Shown here one piece after another: positions 1-6,601 of a DNA stretch of 9,773 nt (position 1 is the stretch's first letter; every line of letters starts with the position of its first letter). Position numbers and translations under genes: made by a program. The stretch spans positions 1 through 9,773 of the forward strand of contig JAISCK010000239.1 of NCBI GenBank assembly GCA_031265635.1, given 5' to 3'. Source of the DNA: Spirochaetaceae bacterium. GTDB lineage: Bacteria > Spirochaetota > Spirochaetia > Treponematales > Breznakiellaceae. Under the pieces are notes generated by a model. It saw only the letters and a list, made by a program, of their open reading frames with translations. It made no database searches and was not told the origin of the DNA.

Positions 1-328
1 TTCCAAGTTCCAGCGAGATGGGGAGCGTTGCGAGAAGCTCCCGGGTTATGCTTTTTCCTGTCCACAGCGAATTGCCGAAATCCCCCCGGAAAACATTTTT
101 TATCCACCTCACATACTGAATGTGGGCAGGGATATTCAAACCAAGCTGGTTATTTAACTGATCGACCGTATACTCAAGGTTTACGGTCGATCCCTCGCTT
201 CCCATTTCCGCTACCATCAGGTCCACGACATCGCCGGGAATGAACCGGACCAGCAGAAAAACAAGCACCGTGATGAAAAAAACGGTCGGAATAAGCAGAA
301 GAAATCTGCGCGCTAAGTAGCTTCCCAT
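1..328 (-). CDS. DppB/OppB-type ABC transporter permease, N-terminal part (runs off the window)
   Basis: Inner-membrane permease of a peptide/nickel-type ABC importer; the first 109 codons are visible and the gene continues past base 1. It opens with MGSYLARRFLLLIP, a basic segment followed by a hydrophobic helix (about residues 9-30), then the PGD motif (31-33) typical of this family after the first membrane span. A second family block follows at residues 62-109 (LGLNIPAHIQYVRW, then RGDFGNSLWTGKSI and LPISLELG). It starts 7 nt after the nitroreductase stop and is the last visible gene of the cluster. The natural partner is the family 5 binding protein two genes upstream; a second permease and ATPases would be expected beyond the left edge. 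No clear ribosome binding site precedes the ATG, so translation may depend on coupling to the upstream gene. Family assignment is firm; substrate unknown. Confidence 0.9.
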   Translation of the reverse strand, partial: MGSYLARRFLLLIPTVFFITVLVFLLVRFIPGDVVDLMVAEMGSEGSTVNLEYTVDQLNNQLGLNIPAHIQYVRWIKNVFRGDFGNSLWTGKSITRELLATLPISLELG

Positions 329-335
329 GATGTAC

Positions 336-1199
336 TCATTTGCGGATTATCATGTAATCCAGAGGAACCCTGGCCGATTTGATTGAACCGGCCGCGGGCC
401 AGCCTATGCCAAGATGCATCGCCACTTCAAGCTCATCGGGCAGTCCCCAGGCTTCCTTGAATTTTTTACCGTTTCCCGGAGAATCAGAGAGCCACACGCT
501 GGTAAGCCCCAGGGCCTGGGCCATAAGCCCCATATGATCCCCGGCCGCCGCGCAGTCAAAACCCCGGTTATGCGGCACCCGGTCGGGAAGATCCTGCCGG
601 ACGATATGCGACGGCCGCGTATCGTAGCAGATAACAATGATGACGCCGTTGTCCACGGGAACATCGCTGCGGATAAGTTTCTTTTCTTCTTCGGTTTTAA
701 GTATGACAAAACGCACCTCGTCAAGATTGCAGCCCACAGGAGCCGCGCGGCCTGCTTCGAGGATTTTTTCGATTAAATCATCGCCCACTTCCTTTTTGGC
801 CCAGCCGCCGCGGCTGGTACGCCTGCCCCAAATCAGCTTATGTACCACCTTGAGTTCTTCTTCCGTAAACGGAACAGGAAATTCATCAAGCTCCGGGATT
901 TCGGGCCTGACCCCTTCGCGGATCTGCGCGGCATAATCCAGATAGCGCTTTACCCACAGTATATCTTCATCATCCGGATACCCTTTTTCCTTCCAGATAT
1001 CGTACAAGACCTGCGCGGTAATACCGAAACCCGGCACCGCCTCGTTTTTCCAGTTCAGTACCAGCGGATACACAGGAACCTCAATGCCGTGATGCGTCCG
1101 CTCATGCAGGGCGCCTCTGAGGGAAACCTCGTCCAGTTTTCTGATATCGTCTTTTGTGTATTGGATACCGCCGATGTTGTATGTACTTTCTTCCGCCAT
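336..1199 (-). CDS. Nitroreductase-family flavoprotein with a long N-terminal extension
   Basis: Probable FMN-dependent NAD(P)H oxidoreductase, cytoplasmic. The nitroreductase fold covers about residues 118-287. An Arg-Arg pair opens it (WGRRTSR, 124-130), as in the usual RRS/T-R phosphate-binding motif. It is followed by AGRAAPVGCN (149-158), the counterpart of the family's aaPSaxN segment, the helix DCAAAGDHMGLMAQALGL (215-232), and MHLGIGWPA (261-269), like the usual C-terminal lGyP. About 117 residues before this domain match nothing I recognise and have no signal peptide, so at 287 residues it is much longer than ordinary 170-220 residue members. The ATG has a strong AGGAGG seven bases upstream and lies 14 nt after the binding-protein stop. 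Context implies it reduces an imported compound or derivative; that is inference. Nitro compounds need not be the real substrate. Confidence 0.85.
   Translation of the reverse strand: MAEESTYNIGGIQYTKDDIRKLDEVSLRGALHERTHHGIEVPVYPLVLNWKNEAVPGFGITAQVLYDIWKEKGYPDDEDILWVKRYLDYAAQIREGVRPEIPELDEFPVPFTEEELKVVHKLIWGRRTSRGGWAKKEVGDDLIEKILEAGRAAPVGCNLDEVRFVILKTEEEKKLIRSDVPVDNGVIIVICYDTRPSHIVRQDLPDRVPHNRGFDCAAAGDHMGLMAQALGLTSVWLSDSPGNGKKFKEAWGLPDELEVAMHLGIGWPAAGSIKSARVPLDYMIIRK
344..360 (-). other. Small inverted repeat at the end of the nitroreductase gene
   Basis: On the transcribed (minus) strand GGATTA and TAATCC form a perfect 6-bp stem around a 5-nt loop. It lies in the last codons of the nitroreductase gene and ends 16 nt before the permease ATG. 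There is no T-run after it, so it is not a convincing terminator; it could slow translation or protect RNA ends, or be chance. Confidence 0.3.
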
Positions 1200-1213
1200 G
1201 ATAGTGCCTCCTA

Positions 1214-2998
1214 TTAATAACCCATTGATTTTTTCAGATCCTGATCGATCCAGATGTACCGGGGAAAATTGTTAAAGTGTCCCGCGCCCAGGCTGTATTC
1301 GCCTGAAAAGTTTTTTACCCAGGGCCACCAGAGTGTGTAGGTATACGGCGCGGGGAGAAACAGAATCCACGATTGTTCCAGAATATGGGGAGTGTATTCT
1401 CCCATGATTGCCCACGCCTTCTCATCATCAATCATAAAGCCTTCGGCAAAACGGGCGATCATCTCGTTGACCTGGGGATCGTCGATCATCGCCAGATTGC
1501 CCGGATCGGTGGGACGAAAATCGTGGAACGCATGGGGCGTATTACCGAAAGTTGAAAAGAAGATGCCCTGGGTGTGGGTCCTGCCGGTACTGATGGAAGT
1601 GTAAACCGTGTTTTCCTTCACCTGAAGATCGAGCTTGACGCCTATCTTCTCAAGCTGATACTGCAATATGCTCGCAAGATCAATCTGCGGCGCGCTAAGG
1701 ATAACTTCGACGGTAAATCCGTCAGGATATCCCGCCTCGGCGAGCAGTTGTTTTGCTCTTTCGGGATTGTATTGGAAGAGTTCCCGCACATTGGGCGGAA
1801 GGCTTTCCAGTTCCCGGTACGCGCCCAGGCTCTTAAAAAGGGTCCGCGGCGCGATGGGGAACGCAAGCAGTTCCGCTTCACCTTCAAAGAAATCGTTGAT
1901 GACGGCATCCCGGTCTATGGCCATCTGCAGCGCCTGACGCACCCTGAGGTCGTGCCACGGCTGATCCGGTCTGTCTGAACGCAGGGCAATCCCCGCGGGA
2001 TATCCGACAATACGCGCTGATTTGAGTTCCGGATTTTCCCCGGTAAGCTGTTTGTAATCATCCAGGGAAACATTTCTGATATAATCAATCTTACCGGTAC
2101 GAAACGCCGAAAGCTCTGTTGAGAGATCGGGAACAACAAGATACCGCACGCTGTCAAGGTAGGGCAGTTGGTTTCCCTTCCCTGCTCCGTAGGGATCTCT
2201 TTCCCAGTAATTTTGATTTCTGGTAAAGGTCATGGAACTGTTCTGCACATAATCTGCCAGCACAAAGGGGCCGGTGCCGACATCGTTCCAGATGTTGTTC
2301 AGGTCTCCGTATTTTTGCACCACTTCAGGAGCGTAAACCGGCACCATCTCGGTGATCCAGTAAAAGAGAGAACCTATAAATTCGGGTTTTCCCTTTACTT
2401 CTACTGTCCACTCGTCCAGGGTTTTAATCGAGCTTGGAAATTCATCCGGGGTAAGCCGCGAGAGGGCATAGGCATTCGGCAGCGACACACTCGTCTCCAT
2501 ATTAAACTGGCGCCTGAGGGTAAAGGCGATATCTTCCGCGGTCATTTCCCTGCCGTTTACAAGCCTGCTTGCTTCAAGATCAGGATTCAGCCCGAAATGA
2601 ACGCCGCGCCGTACATGCAGAATGATCGTATCATCACCAACAAAATCCCAGCTTTCAATGGGACCGCCGATACTCACCGCCAAAGGAGGCGTACTGATAT
2701 CGAAGTCCGCAAGATGTTCGCCTGAAGGTCCCTTTGCCCAGTCTCCCTGGATCAAGGTGTTGGAGGTCTGCTTGAGATGTTCCACCGACGCCCAGTTGAA
2801 TGTCGCGGAATCAAAACCGCGCTGCTCTGCCGGATACGCTATCGTAAAAACACCGCCGTATTCAGGTGTTGTTTTTTCGTCGGCGCTTGACCTTGCTGAC
2901 GCGGATGGCCGCGGCGAAGGCCGGGAGCATGACGCAAAGAAAAAGACCATAAAAAACACGCCGTATAAAATCCTTTTACGCTTATTCAAGTGGTTCAT
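1214..2998 (-). CDS. Family 5 (Dpp/Opp-type) ABC transporter substrate-binding lipoprotein
   Basis: Captures the substrate outside the inner membrane and passes it to the permease. The 594-residue protein starts with a basic stretch and hydrophobic helix (residues 5-23) ending in FFAS then Cys24, a lipobox-like cleavage site, so it is probably a lipid-anchored protein. A low-complexity Ser/Pro/Arg linker (25-40) leads to EYGGVFTIAYP (46-56), the usual start of the SBP_bac_5 fold. Other family landmarks are GTGPF (241-245), RNQNYW (260-265), DLRVRQALQMAIDRD (350-364) and LLAEAGYPDGF (418-428). Length is at the upper end for the family. AAGGAG lies nine bases before the ATG. The first 17 nt overlap the 3' end of the amidohydrolase gene, so the two are probably translationally coupled. 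Substrates in this family include peptides, nickel, sugars and opines; the amidohydrolase next to it hints at a peptide-like or N-acyl compound. Confidence 0.93.
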   Translation of the reverse strand: MNHLNKRKRILYGVFFMVFFFASCSRPSPRPSASARSSADEKTTPEYGGVFTIAYPAEQRGFDSATFNWASVEHLKQTSNTLIQGDWAKGPSGEHLADFDISTPPLAVSIGGPIESWDFVGDDTIILHVRRGVHFGLNPDLEASRLVNGREMTAEDIAFTLRRQFNMETSVSLPNAYALSRLTPDEFPSSIKTLDEWTVEVKGKPEFIGSLFYWITEMVPVYAPEVVQKYGDLNNIWNDVGTGPFVLADYVQNSSMTFTRNQNYWERDPYGAGKGNQLPYLDSVRYLVVPDLSTELSAFRTGKIDYIRNVSLDDYKQLTGENPELKSARIVGYPAGIALRSDRPDQPWHDLRVRQALQMAIDRDAVINDFFEGEAELLAFPIAPRTLFKSLGAYRELESLPPNVRELFQYNPERAKQLLAEAGYPDGFTVEVILSAPQIDLASILQYQLEKIGVKLDLQVKENTVYTSISTGRTHTQGIFFSTFGNTPHAFHDFRPTDPGNLAMIDDPQVNEMIARFAEGFMIDDEKAWAIMGEYTPHILEQSWILFLPAPYTYTLWWPWVKNFSGEYSLGAGHFNNFPRYIWIDQDLKKSMGY

Positions 2999-4322
2999 CT
3001 TCCGTAACTCCTTTCTGTTCTTTACGAATCAGCGATTCCATAAACCGGACATAGGTATCTTTGGTAAACTTAGGCTTGTAATTCGCCGCGGCTTCTTTTG
3101 CCGCTTCGGCGTTGTTTTTGAGGAGCTTGTAAGCTCCCAGCGCGAAAATTTTTGCCGTGCTGATATATGCTTCTTCTTCATCAATGATTTCAAATGCCGG
3201 CGAGTGGTACGCTCCCTTGGATCCTCCGGTGCTGAATGTCAGGACCGGCTGGATATGCTGCACATCGCCGACATCGGTAGAACCGGCGCCATGGTGGTCT
3301 TCACCGCGGATTTTAGGTTCCTTTCCGGGGAAAACATCCTTTATCGCCTCGATCAGCGCGGGATGGGCCTGGGCCGGAAGCTGCGGTAAATAACCGGGCA
3401 TGGTTTCAATTTCGTAACCAGCGCCAAGCGCGCAGGCGCCCGCCTTGTATGCGCGGTCGGTTTTCCGGTCGGCGTCTTTTATGGCTTCAATGGTTTTCGC
3501 CCGGACAAGGGCTTCCAGTATCACCTCATCGGGAATCACGTTTACCAGGTCGCCACCTTTGGTGATAATGGGATGAACCCGCACGTGGTCTTCGTCCTTA
3601 AAGGTTTCCCGCTGATACTGCAGGGCTGTGTGTCCCAGGGCGGCGGCATTCAGCGCGTTAACGCCCCGGTGCGGCGCTCCTGCCGCATGGGCCGCCCGTC
3701 CCAGTATGCGGATGACCTTGGAAACAAAACCGTTGCTGCTGCCGCTTCCCGTGGCGGGCCCTTCATTATTCAAATGATGGGCTATGCTCAGGGTAATATC
3801 GTCAAAGGCTCCTGTGCGGATAAGTTCGCACTTCCCTCCGCCGTACCGTATCTTTCCTTCCTCCTTTAACTGATTTTTGAAGGCGATTTCTCCGTATTCC
3901 TCCGCCGGAACCGCGAAGAAGGTTACGTTTCCGCCCAGGGCCGGCGCGACTTCCGTATCGCTTAACGCATACGCCGCGCCCAGAACACCGGCAAGCTGCG
4001 CGTGGTGTCCGCAGCAATGGGCCGCCTGGGTTTCGGGATTGGCGTATGTATGCGACGGAATCCGCAGGGCGTCAAGCTCTCCGATAAGCGCAATGTTTAC
4101 CCCTTCCCCTTTCGGTTTGAGGTAGCCCTTTACGCCGGTAAGCGCGAGTCCTGTTTCAATCGCCGGAAGCCGCAGCGCCTTTAGGGCATCGGCAAATTTT
4201 CCCGCCGTCCGGAATTCCTTGAAACCAAGTTCCGCGTGGGTGTAGATGTCCCGCGCGAAGGCAATGATCGCGTCCCTGTTTTCATCAATCCTTTTGACGA
4301 TCTTCGTTTCGATAGTATCCAT
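2982..4322 (-). CDS. M20-family metallo-amidohydrolase/peptidase
   Basis: Predicted zinc (or other divalent metal) hydrolase of an amide bond, cytoplasmic, 446 residues, about the usual length for M20D-like enzymes. Visible motifs in order: HAELGFKEFRTA (29-40); GELDAL (81-86); AHCCGHHAQLAG (101-112), the counterpart of the family's HACGHDxH metal site; PAEEYGE (139-145) with the catalytic and metal-binding glutamates; HHLN (182-185); the dimerisation-domain segment GRAAHAAGAPHRGVNAL (208-224); NVIPDE (261-266); GSTDVGDV (347-354); and SKGAYHSPAF (368-377) with the last metal-binding His. The Asp of GHD is replaced by His in CGHH. It starts one base after the [2Fe-2S] gene ends, with GAGGAG eight bases before the ATG. 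Relatives cleave N-acyl amino acids, hippurate, indoleacetyl-amino acids or aminobenzoyl-glutamate; which applies here is unknown. The importer encoded just downstream may deliver its substrate. Confidence 0.92.
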   Translation of the reverse strand: MDTIETKIVKRIDENRDAIIAFARDIYTHAELGFKEFRTAGKFADALKALRLPAIETGLALTGVKGYLKPKGEGVNIALIGELDALRIPSHTYANPETQAAHCCGHHAQLAGVLGAAYALSDTEVAPALGGNVTFFAVPAEEYGEIAFKNQLKEEGKIRYGGGKCELIRTGAFDDITLSIAHHLNNEGPATGSGSSNGFVSKVIRILGRAAHAAGAPHRGVNALNAAALGHTALQYQRETFKDEDHVRVHPIITKGGDLVNVIPDEVILEALVRAKTIEAIKDADRKTDRAYKAGACALGAGYEIETMPGYLPQLPAQAHPALIEAIKDVFPGKEPKIRGEDHHGAGSTDVGDVQHIQPVLTFSTGGSKGAYHSPAFEIIDEEEAYISTAKIFALGAYKLLKNNAEAAKEAAANYKPKFTKDTYVRFMESLIRKEQKGVTEDEPLE

Positions 4323-4323
4323 T

Positions 4324-4632
4324 TTAGGTACTCCTCTGTTCTGTATTCCTGACGACTAAATCACGGATAACATTTTTTCCTGCGGGCTCAAGTAAAAGCC
4401 TTTCGGCCTCAGGCTCCACTTTCGCGGTACAGGCAAGGGTATTTTTTCCGTTGAGCTTAACGGCGCAGCGGCCGCATATTCCCTGGCAACAGGCGCTGTG
4501 ACGGTAATAGGCAAGACTGTGATCCAGTTTTTCGTAGATGTAATCCAGTACCTGCATCACGCTGATGGTTCTGCCGCTGCCGGGCAGTTCATAGGACTGT
4601 ACGACGCCGTTTCTGTTGATGTCCACTTTCAT
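4324..4632 (-). CDS. Stand-alone [2Fe-2S] protein, equivalent to the N-terminal domain of SdhB/FrdB
   Basis: Small electron-transfer protein of 102 residues. The segment DYIYEKLDHSLAYYRHSACC (30-49) and QGICGRCAVKLNGKNTLAC (50-68) matches the succinate dehydrogenase/fumarate reductase iron-sulfur subunit. Cys48, Cys53, Cys56 and Cys68 have the C-x4-C-x2-C-x11-C spacing that holds the [2Fe-2S] cluster; Cys49 is an extra cysteine beside the first ligand. The chain continues to VIRDLVVR (88-95), the linker motif seen in FrdB, and then stops, so the second domain with [4Fe-4S] and [3Fe-4S] clusters is absent. The ORF is clean: AAGGAG seven bases before the ATG, one base after the flavoprotein stop and one base before the amidohydrolase start. 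This argues for a naturally short protein rather than a broken gene. It most likely shuttles electrons for the flavoprotein upstream. Confidence 0.92.
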   Translation of the reverse strand: MKVDINRNGVVQSYELPGSGRTISVMQVLDYIYEKLDHSLAYYRHSACCQGICGRCAVKLNGKNTLACTAKVEPEAERLLLEPAGKNVIRDLVVRNTEQRST

Positions 4633-4633
4633 A

Positions 4634-6451
4634 TCACGACTCCTTCAAAACTTTTTCCGCGAGGAAATCCGCCACTGACGGATAGTTTTCCGTATCAAGC
4701 TGAATATAGAAGCTCCCGGGTTTTCTCTTGTCATATTTTATTGCGCCGTTGTGTAACGAAGCGATAAAATTAAAAAGATATTCCCGGTTGTTCACTTCAG
4801 GATAATCGGCGCGCAAGTGGGTTCCCCGGCTTTCCTTTCTGTTCAGCGCGCCATAAATGCCTGTTTCCGCGCAGAGGGCAAGATTGCGGACAATGACGGA
4901 GTTAAGCCATTCAAGATTGTAGCGGCGTTCGTTTGGGACTACCGAAAGCCGGTCGAGGCCGGATCTGAGGGCGGTAATTTCCGCATAGGCCTTTTCAAGA
5001 CGGCTGCCGCCGCGGTAAAAATCAAAACCCGCATCGCAAATTGTTTCAAGTTTTTTCCGCGCTTCAACAGGGCTTACGCCTTCTTTTCTGTCAAACGGCG
5101 CGAGAAGGGCGGCGGCTTTTTCTTCCGCGTCAGCCTCAACGCCTGAGGAAACAGGCCGCGTATTCGCCGCGTATCCGGCCGCTGTTTTTCCCGCAATCCA
5201 TCCGTGGACAAGCATTTCCGTAAGGCCGTCGCCGCTGCGGAAGGCCCCGAAAGTACCCGCGGTAACTTCGCCCGCCGCGAAAAGTCCCGGAACTCCCGCG
5301 ACGGAAAAATCCGTATCAACAACAAGACCTCCCATGCTGTACTCATTGCCAAAGGTAACCTTCATTCTTTTTTTGTTTTTTATGATGTCTTCGGCAAGGC
5401 GCGCAAGATCGATTCCGTTGTAATATCCGTCCCGGTGCAGCTTTGAATGGGCATCCGCGAATTTTTTAAATCCCTCACGGATTTCATGATCGCTATAATC
5501 AGAATAATCGTAATAAAAAGCATTGCCATGGGTATCGAATTTCTCGTAAATTCCTTTGCCGTAAAACTGGGCCATCAGGACCTTGTTGACTTTGCCGGTG
5601 AGGGGCCCGGTTTTATATTTTTTATCCGCCGGAAAGGGAAGGGCGGCCCCGTCGAGGTCTGTCATCTTCGCGGTAATGGGCGCCGTTCCCATAGACAACA
5701 GGAAGGGGAGCAGGGAACCTTTCGCGTATTCAGGTTCCAGAATGGTTCCGATGTGGAGGAGGAATTCCATATCGGCGGCGGAAGCCCCTGCCCGCAATCC
5801 CATGGCGATACCGTCGCCGGTCATGTCGCTGTTTGAATTTTTTACGGAAAAAGGCTGATAGCCCCCGCTGGCGATGATGACGGCATTCGCGTCAAAGCGC
5901 ACAATATCCCCTGAATAAATATCGATCCCGACAGCGCCCGCCGCCCTGCCGTCTGATTTGATGATGTCTGTTACCAGAATATCTTCATAGAGGCCGATGT
6001 TTTTTCCGCGCTTGACGCCCCTTGCGACTGCCTTTCCGAAGGCCGCCCCCGATGTAAACCAGCTTGATGAAGCCGGATTATAGATAAAAAGGGAGCCTGA
6101 GTCTTTTACCCATTCAAGACATTCGGCTACCGCTTCCGGGGCCTTGTCCACAAAGAGCTTCTGCAGCTTCTGGTTTCCCAGGAAAAAGGCCGAGTACACG
6201 AGCTTTTCAAATAACTTTTTCCGGGTAGATTCAGGATTGGAGGGGAGCCCCAGGATTTCTTTTGCCCCTTCGCCGTCGATACCGAAACCGCCGCCAATCA
6301 TGATGGTGTTCCCGCTTTTGCCGGCTTTGCCTTTGGAAACAAGATTCACCCGCGCTCCGGCCCGCGAAGCCTGTACGGCGCTCATGACAGCGGCACCGCC
6401 TCCGCCTATAACAAGAACATCGCTCCGGTATATTTTCGCTATACGCTTCAT
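4634..6451 (-). CDS. FAD-dependent oxidoreductase, fumarate reductase/succinate dehydrogenase flavoprotein type
   Basis: First gene of the cluster, 605 residues, no signal peptide, probably cytoplasmic. I place the start at ATG 6451 because GAGGA (6459-6463) is 7 nt away; a GTG two codons upstream at 6457 would leave only 1 nt. Landmarks: DVLVIGGGGAAVMSA (11-25), the FAD ADP-binding fold; ASGGY (194-198); MTGDGIAMGLRAGA (210-223); EYSMGGLVVD (370-379); GLFAAGEVTAGTFGAFRSGD (389-408); and KESRGTHLRADYP (539-551), the FrdA-type C-terminal helical domain. Compared with FrdA/SdhA, the HYxMGG histidine is Glu, HGANRLGGN has become FGAFRSGDG (Arg kept, residue 405), and I find no RGEGG active-site segment. 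The usual covalent-FAD histidine is also not evident near KSGNTIMIGGG. So it is a relative acting on another substrate, perhaps an enoate-type double bond; the [2Fe-2S] protein after it is the likely partner. Confidence 0.92.
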   Translation of the reverse strand: MKRIAKIYRSDVLVIGGGGAAVMSAVQASRAGARVNLVSKGKAGKSGNTIMIGGGFGIDGEGAKEILGLPSNPESTRKKLFEKLVYSAFFLGNQKLQKLFVDKAPEAVAECLEWVKDSGSLFIYNPASSSWFTSGAAFGKAVARGVKRGKNIGLYEDILVTDIIKSDGRAAGAVGIDIYSGDIVRFDANAVIIASGGYQPFSVKNSNSDMTGDGIAMGLRAGASAADMEFLLHIGTILEPEYAKGSLLPFLLSMGTAPITAKMTDLDGAALPFPADKKYKTGPLTGKVNKVLMAQFYGKGIYEKFDTHGNAFYYDYSDYSDHEIREGFKKFADAHSKLHRDGYYNGIDLARLAEDIIKNKKRMKVTFGNEYSMGGLVVDTDFSVAGVPGLFAAGEVTAGTFGAFRSGDGLTEMLVHGWIAGKTAAGYAANTRPVSSGVEADAEEKAAALLAPFDRKEGVSPVEARKKLETICDAGFDFYRGGSRLEKAYAEITALRSGLDRLSVVPNERRYNLEWLNSVIVRNLALCAETGIYGALNRKESRGTHLRADYPEVNNREYLFNFIASLHNGAIKYDKRKPGSFYIQLDTENYPSVADFLAEKVLKES

Positions 6452-6458
6452 GGCCACT

Positions 6459-6463
6459 TCCTC
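6459..6463 (-). promoter_or_regulatory. Ribosome binding site deciding the flavoprotein start
   Basis: GAGGA on the minus strand, separated by 7 nt from ATG 6451 but by only 1 nt from the in-frame GTG at 6457. The spacing favours the ATG. Confidence 0.75.
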
Positions 6464-6503
6464 TATAATATAATTCCCATCGGTATACTATGTTATTGGG
6501 GTC

Positions 6504-6532
6504 ATAATAGGGGCTTTGAATTTTTTTGTCAA
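6504..6532 (-). promoter_or_regulatory. Sigma-70-type promoter of the six-gene cluster
   Basis: On the minus strand a perfect -35 box TTGACA (6532-6527) is followed, after exactly 17 nt, by TATTAT (6509-6504), 5 of 6 matches to TATAAT. Transcription would start near 6497, giving a leader of about 45 nt before ATG 6451. It is the only near-consensus promoter I found upstream of the cluster. Confidence 0.8.
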
Positions 6533-6538
6533 GTGAGT

Positions 6539-6572
6539 TTTTTCAAAAATTGAACTTTTTCAAAATTTGAAG
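6539..6572. repeat. Two tandem 17-nt AT-rich palindromic units behind the -35 box, possible operator
   Basis: Plus-strand units at 6539-6555 and 6556-6572 agree at 15 of 17 positions (consensus TTTTTCAAAAwTTGAAs). Each holds a palindrome: TTCAA-AAA-TTGAA at 6542-6554 and TTCAAA-A-TTTGAA at 6559-6571. Their centres are 17 bp apart and lie about 51 and 68 bp upstream of the predicted transcription start, a typical place for an activator, although repression is also possible. No regulator gene lies in the window and I do not recognise the motif. The block also follows the stop of the orphan lipoprotein gene, but lacks the GC stem of a terminator. Confidence 0.5.
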
Positions 6573-6601
6573 TTTTGGAACAGCCTCAAGTGAATTTCAT
6601 A

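Noticed and set aside
2168..2725. Long open frame of 185 codons on the plus strand
   Set aside because: It lies wholly opposite the family 5 binding-protein gene, which has clear family motifs; the plus-strand translation resembles nothing and has no ribosome binding site.
4324..4632. Truncated pseudogene of sdhB/frdB
   Set aside because: Ligands, start, ribosome binding site and tight spacing to both neighbours are intact and no remnant of the second domain follows.
6463..6480. Five-codon open frame (M-G-I-I-L) in the leader of the flavoprotein gene
   Set aside because: It has no ribosome binding site and such short frames arise by chance in AT-rich leaders; no amino-acid run suggests attenuation.
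6533..6601. Intrinsic terminator of the orphan lipoprotein gene
   Set aside because: Palindromes here are AT-rich without a GC stem and no T-run follows properly; they fit an operator better.
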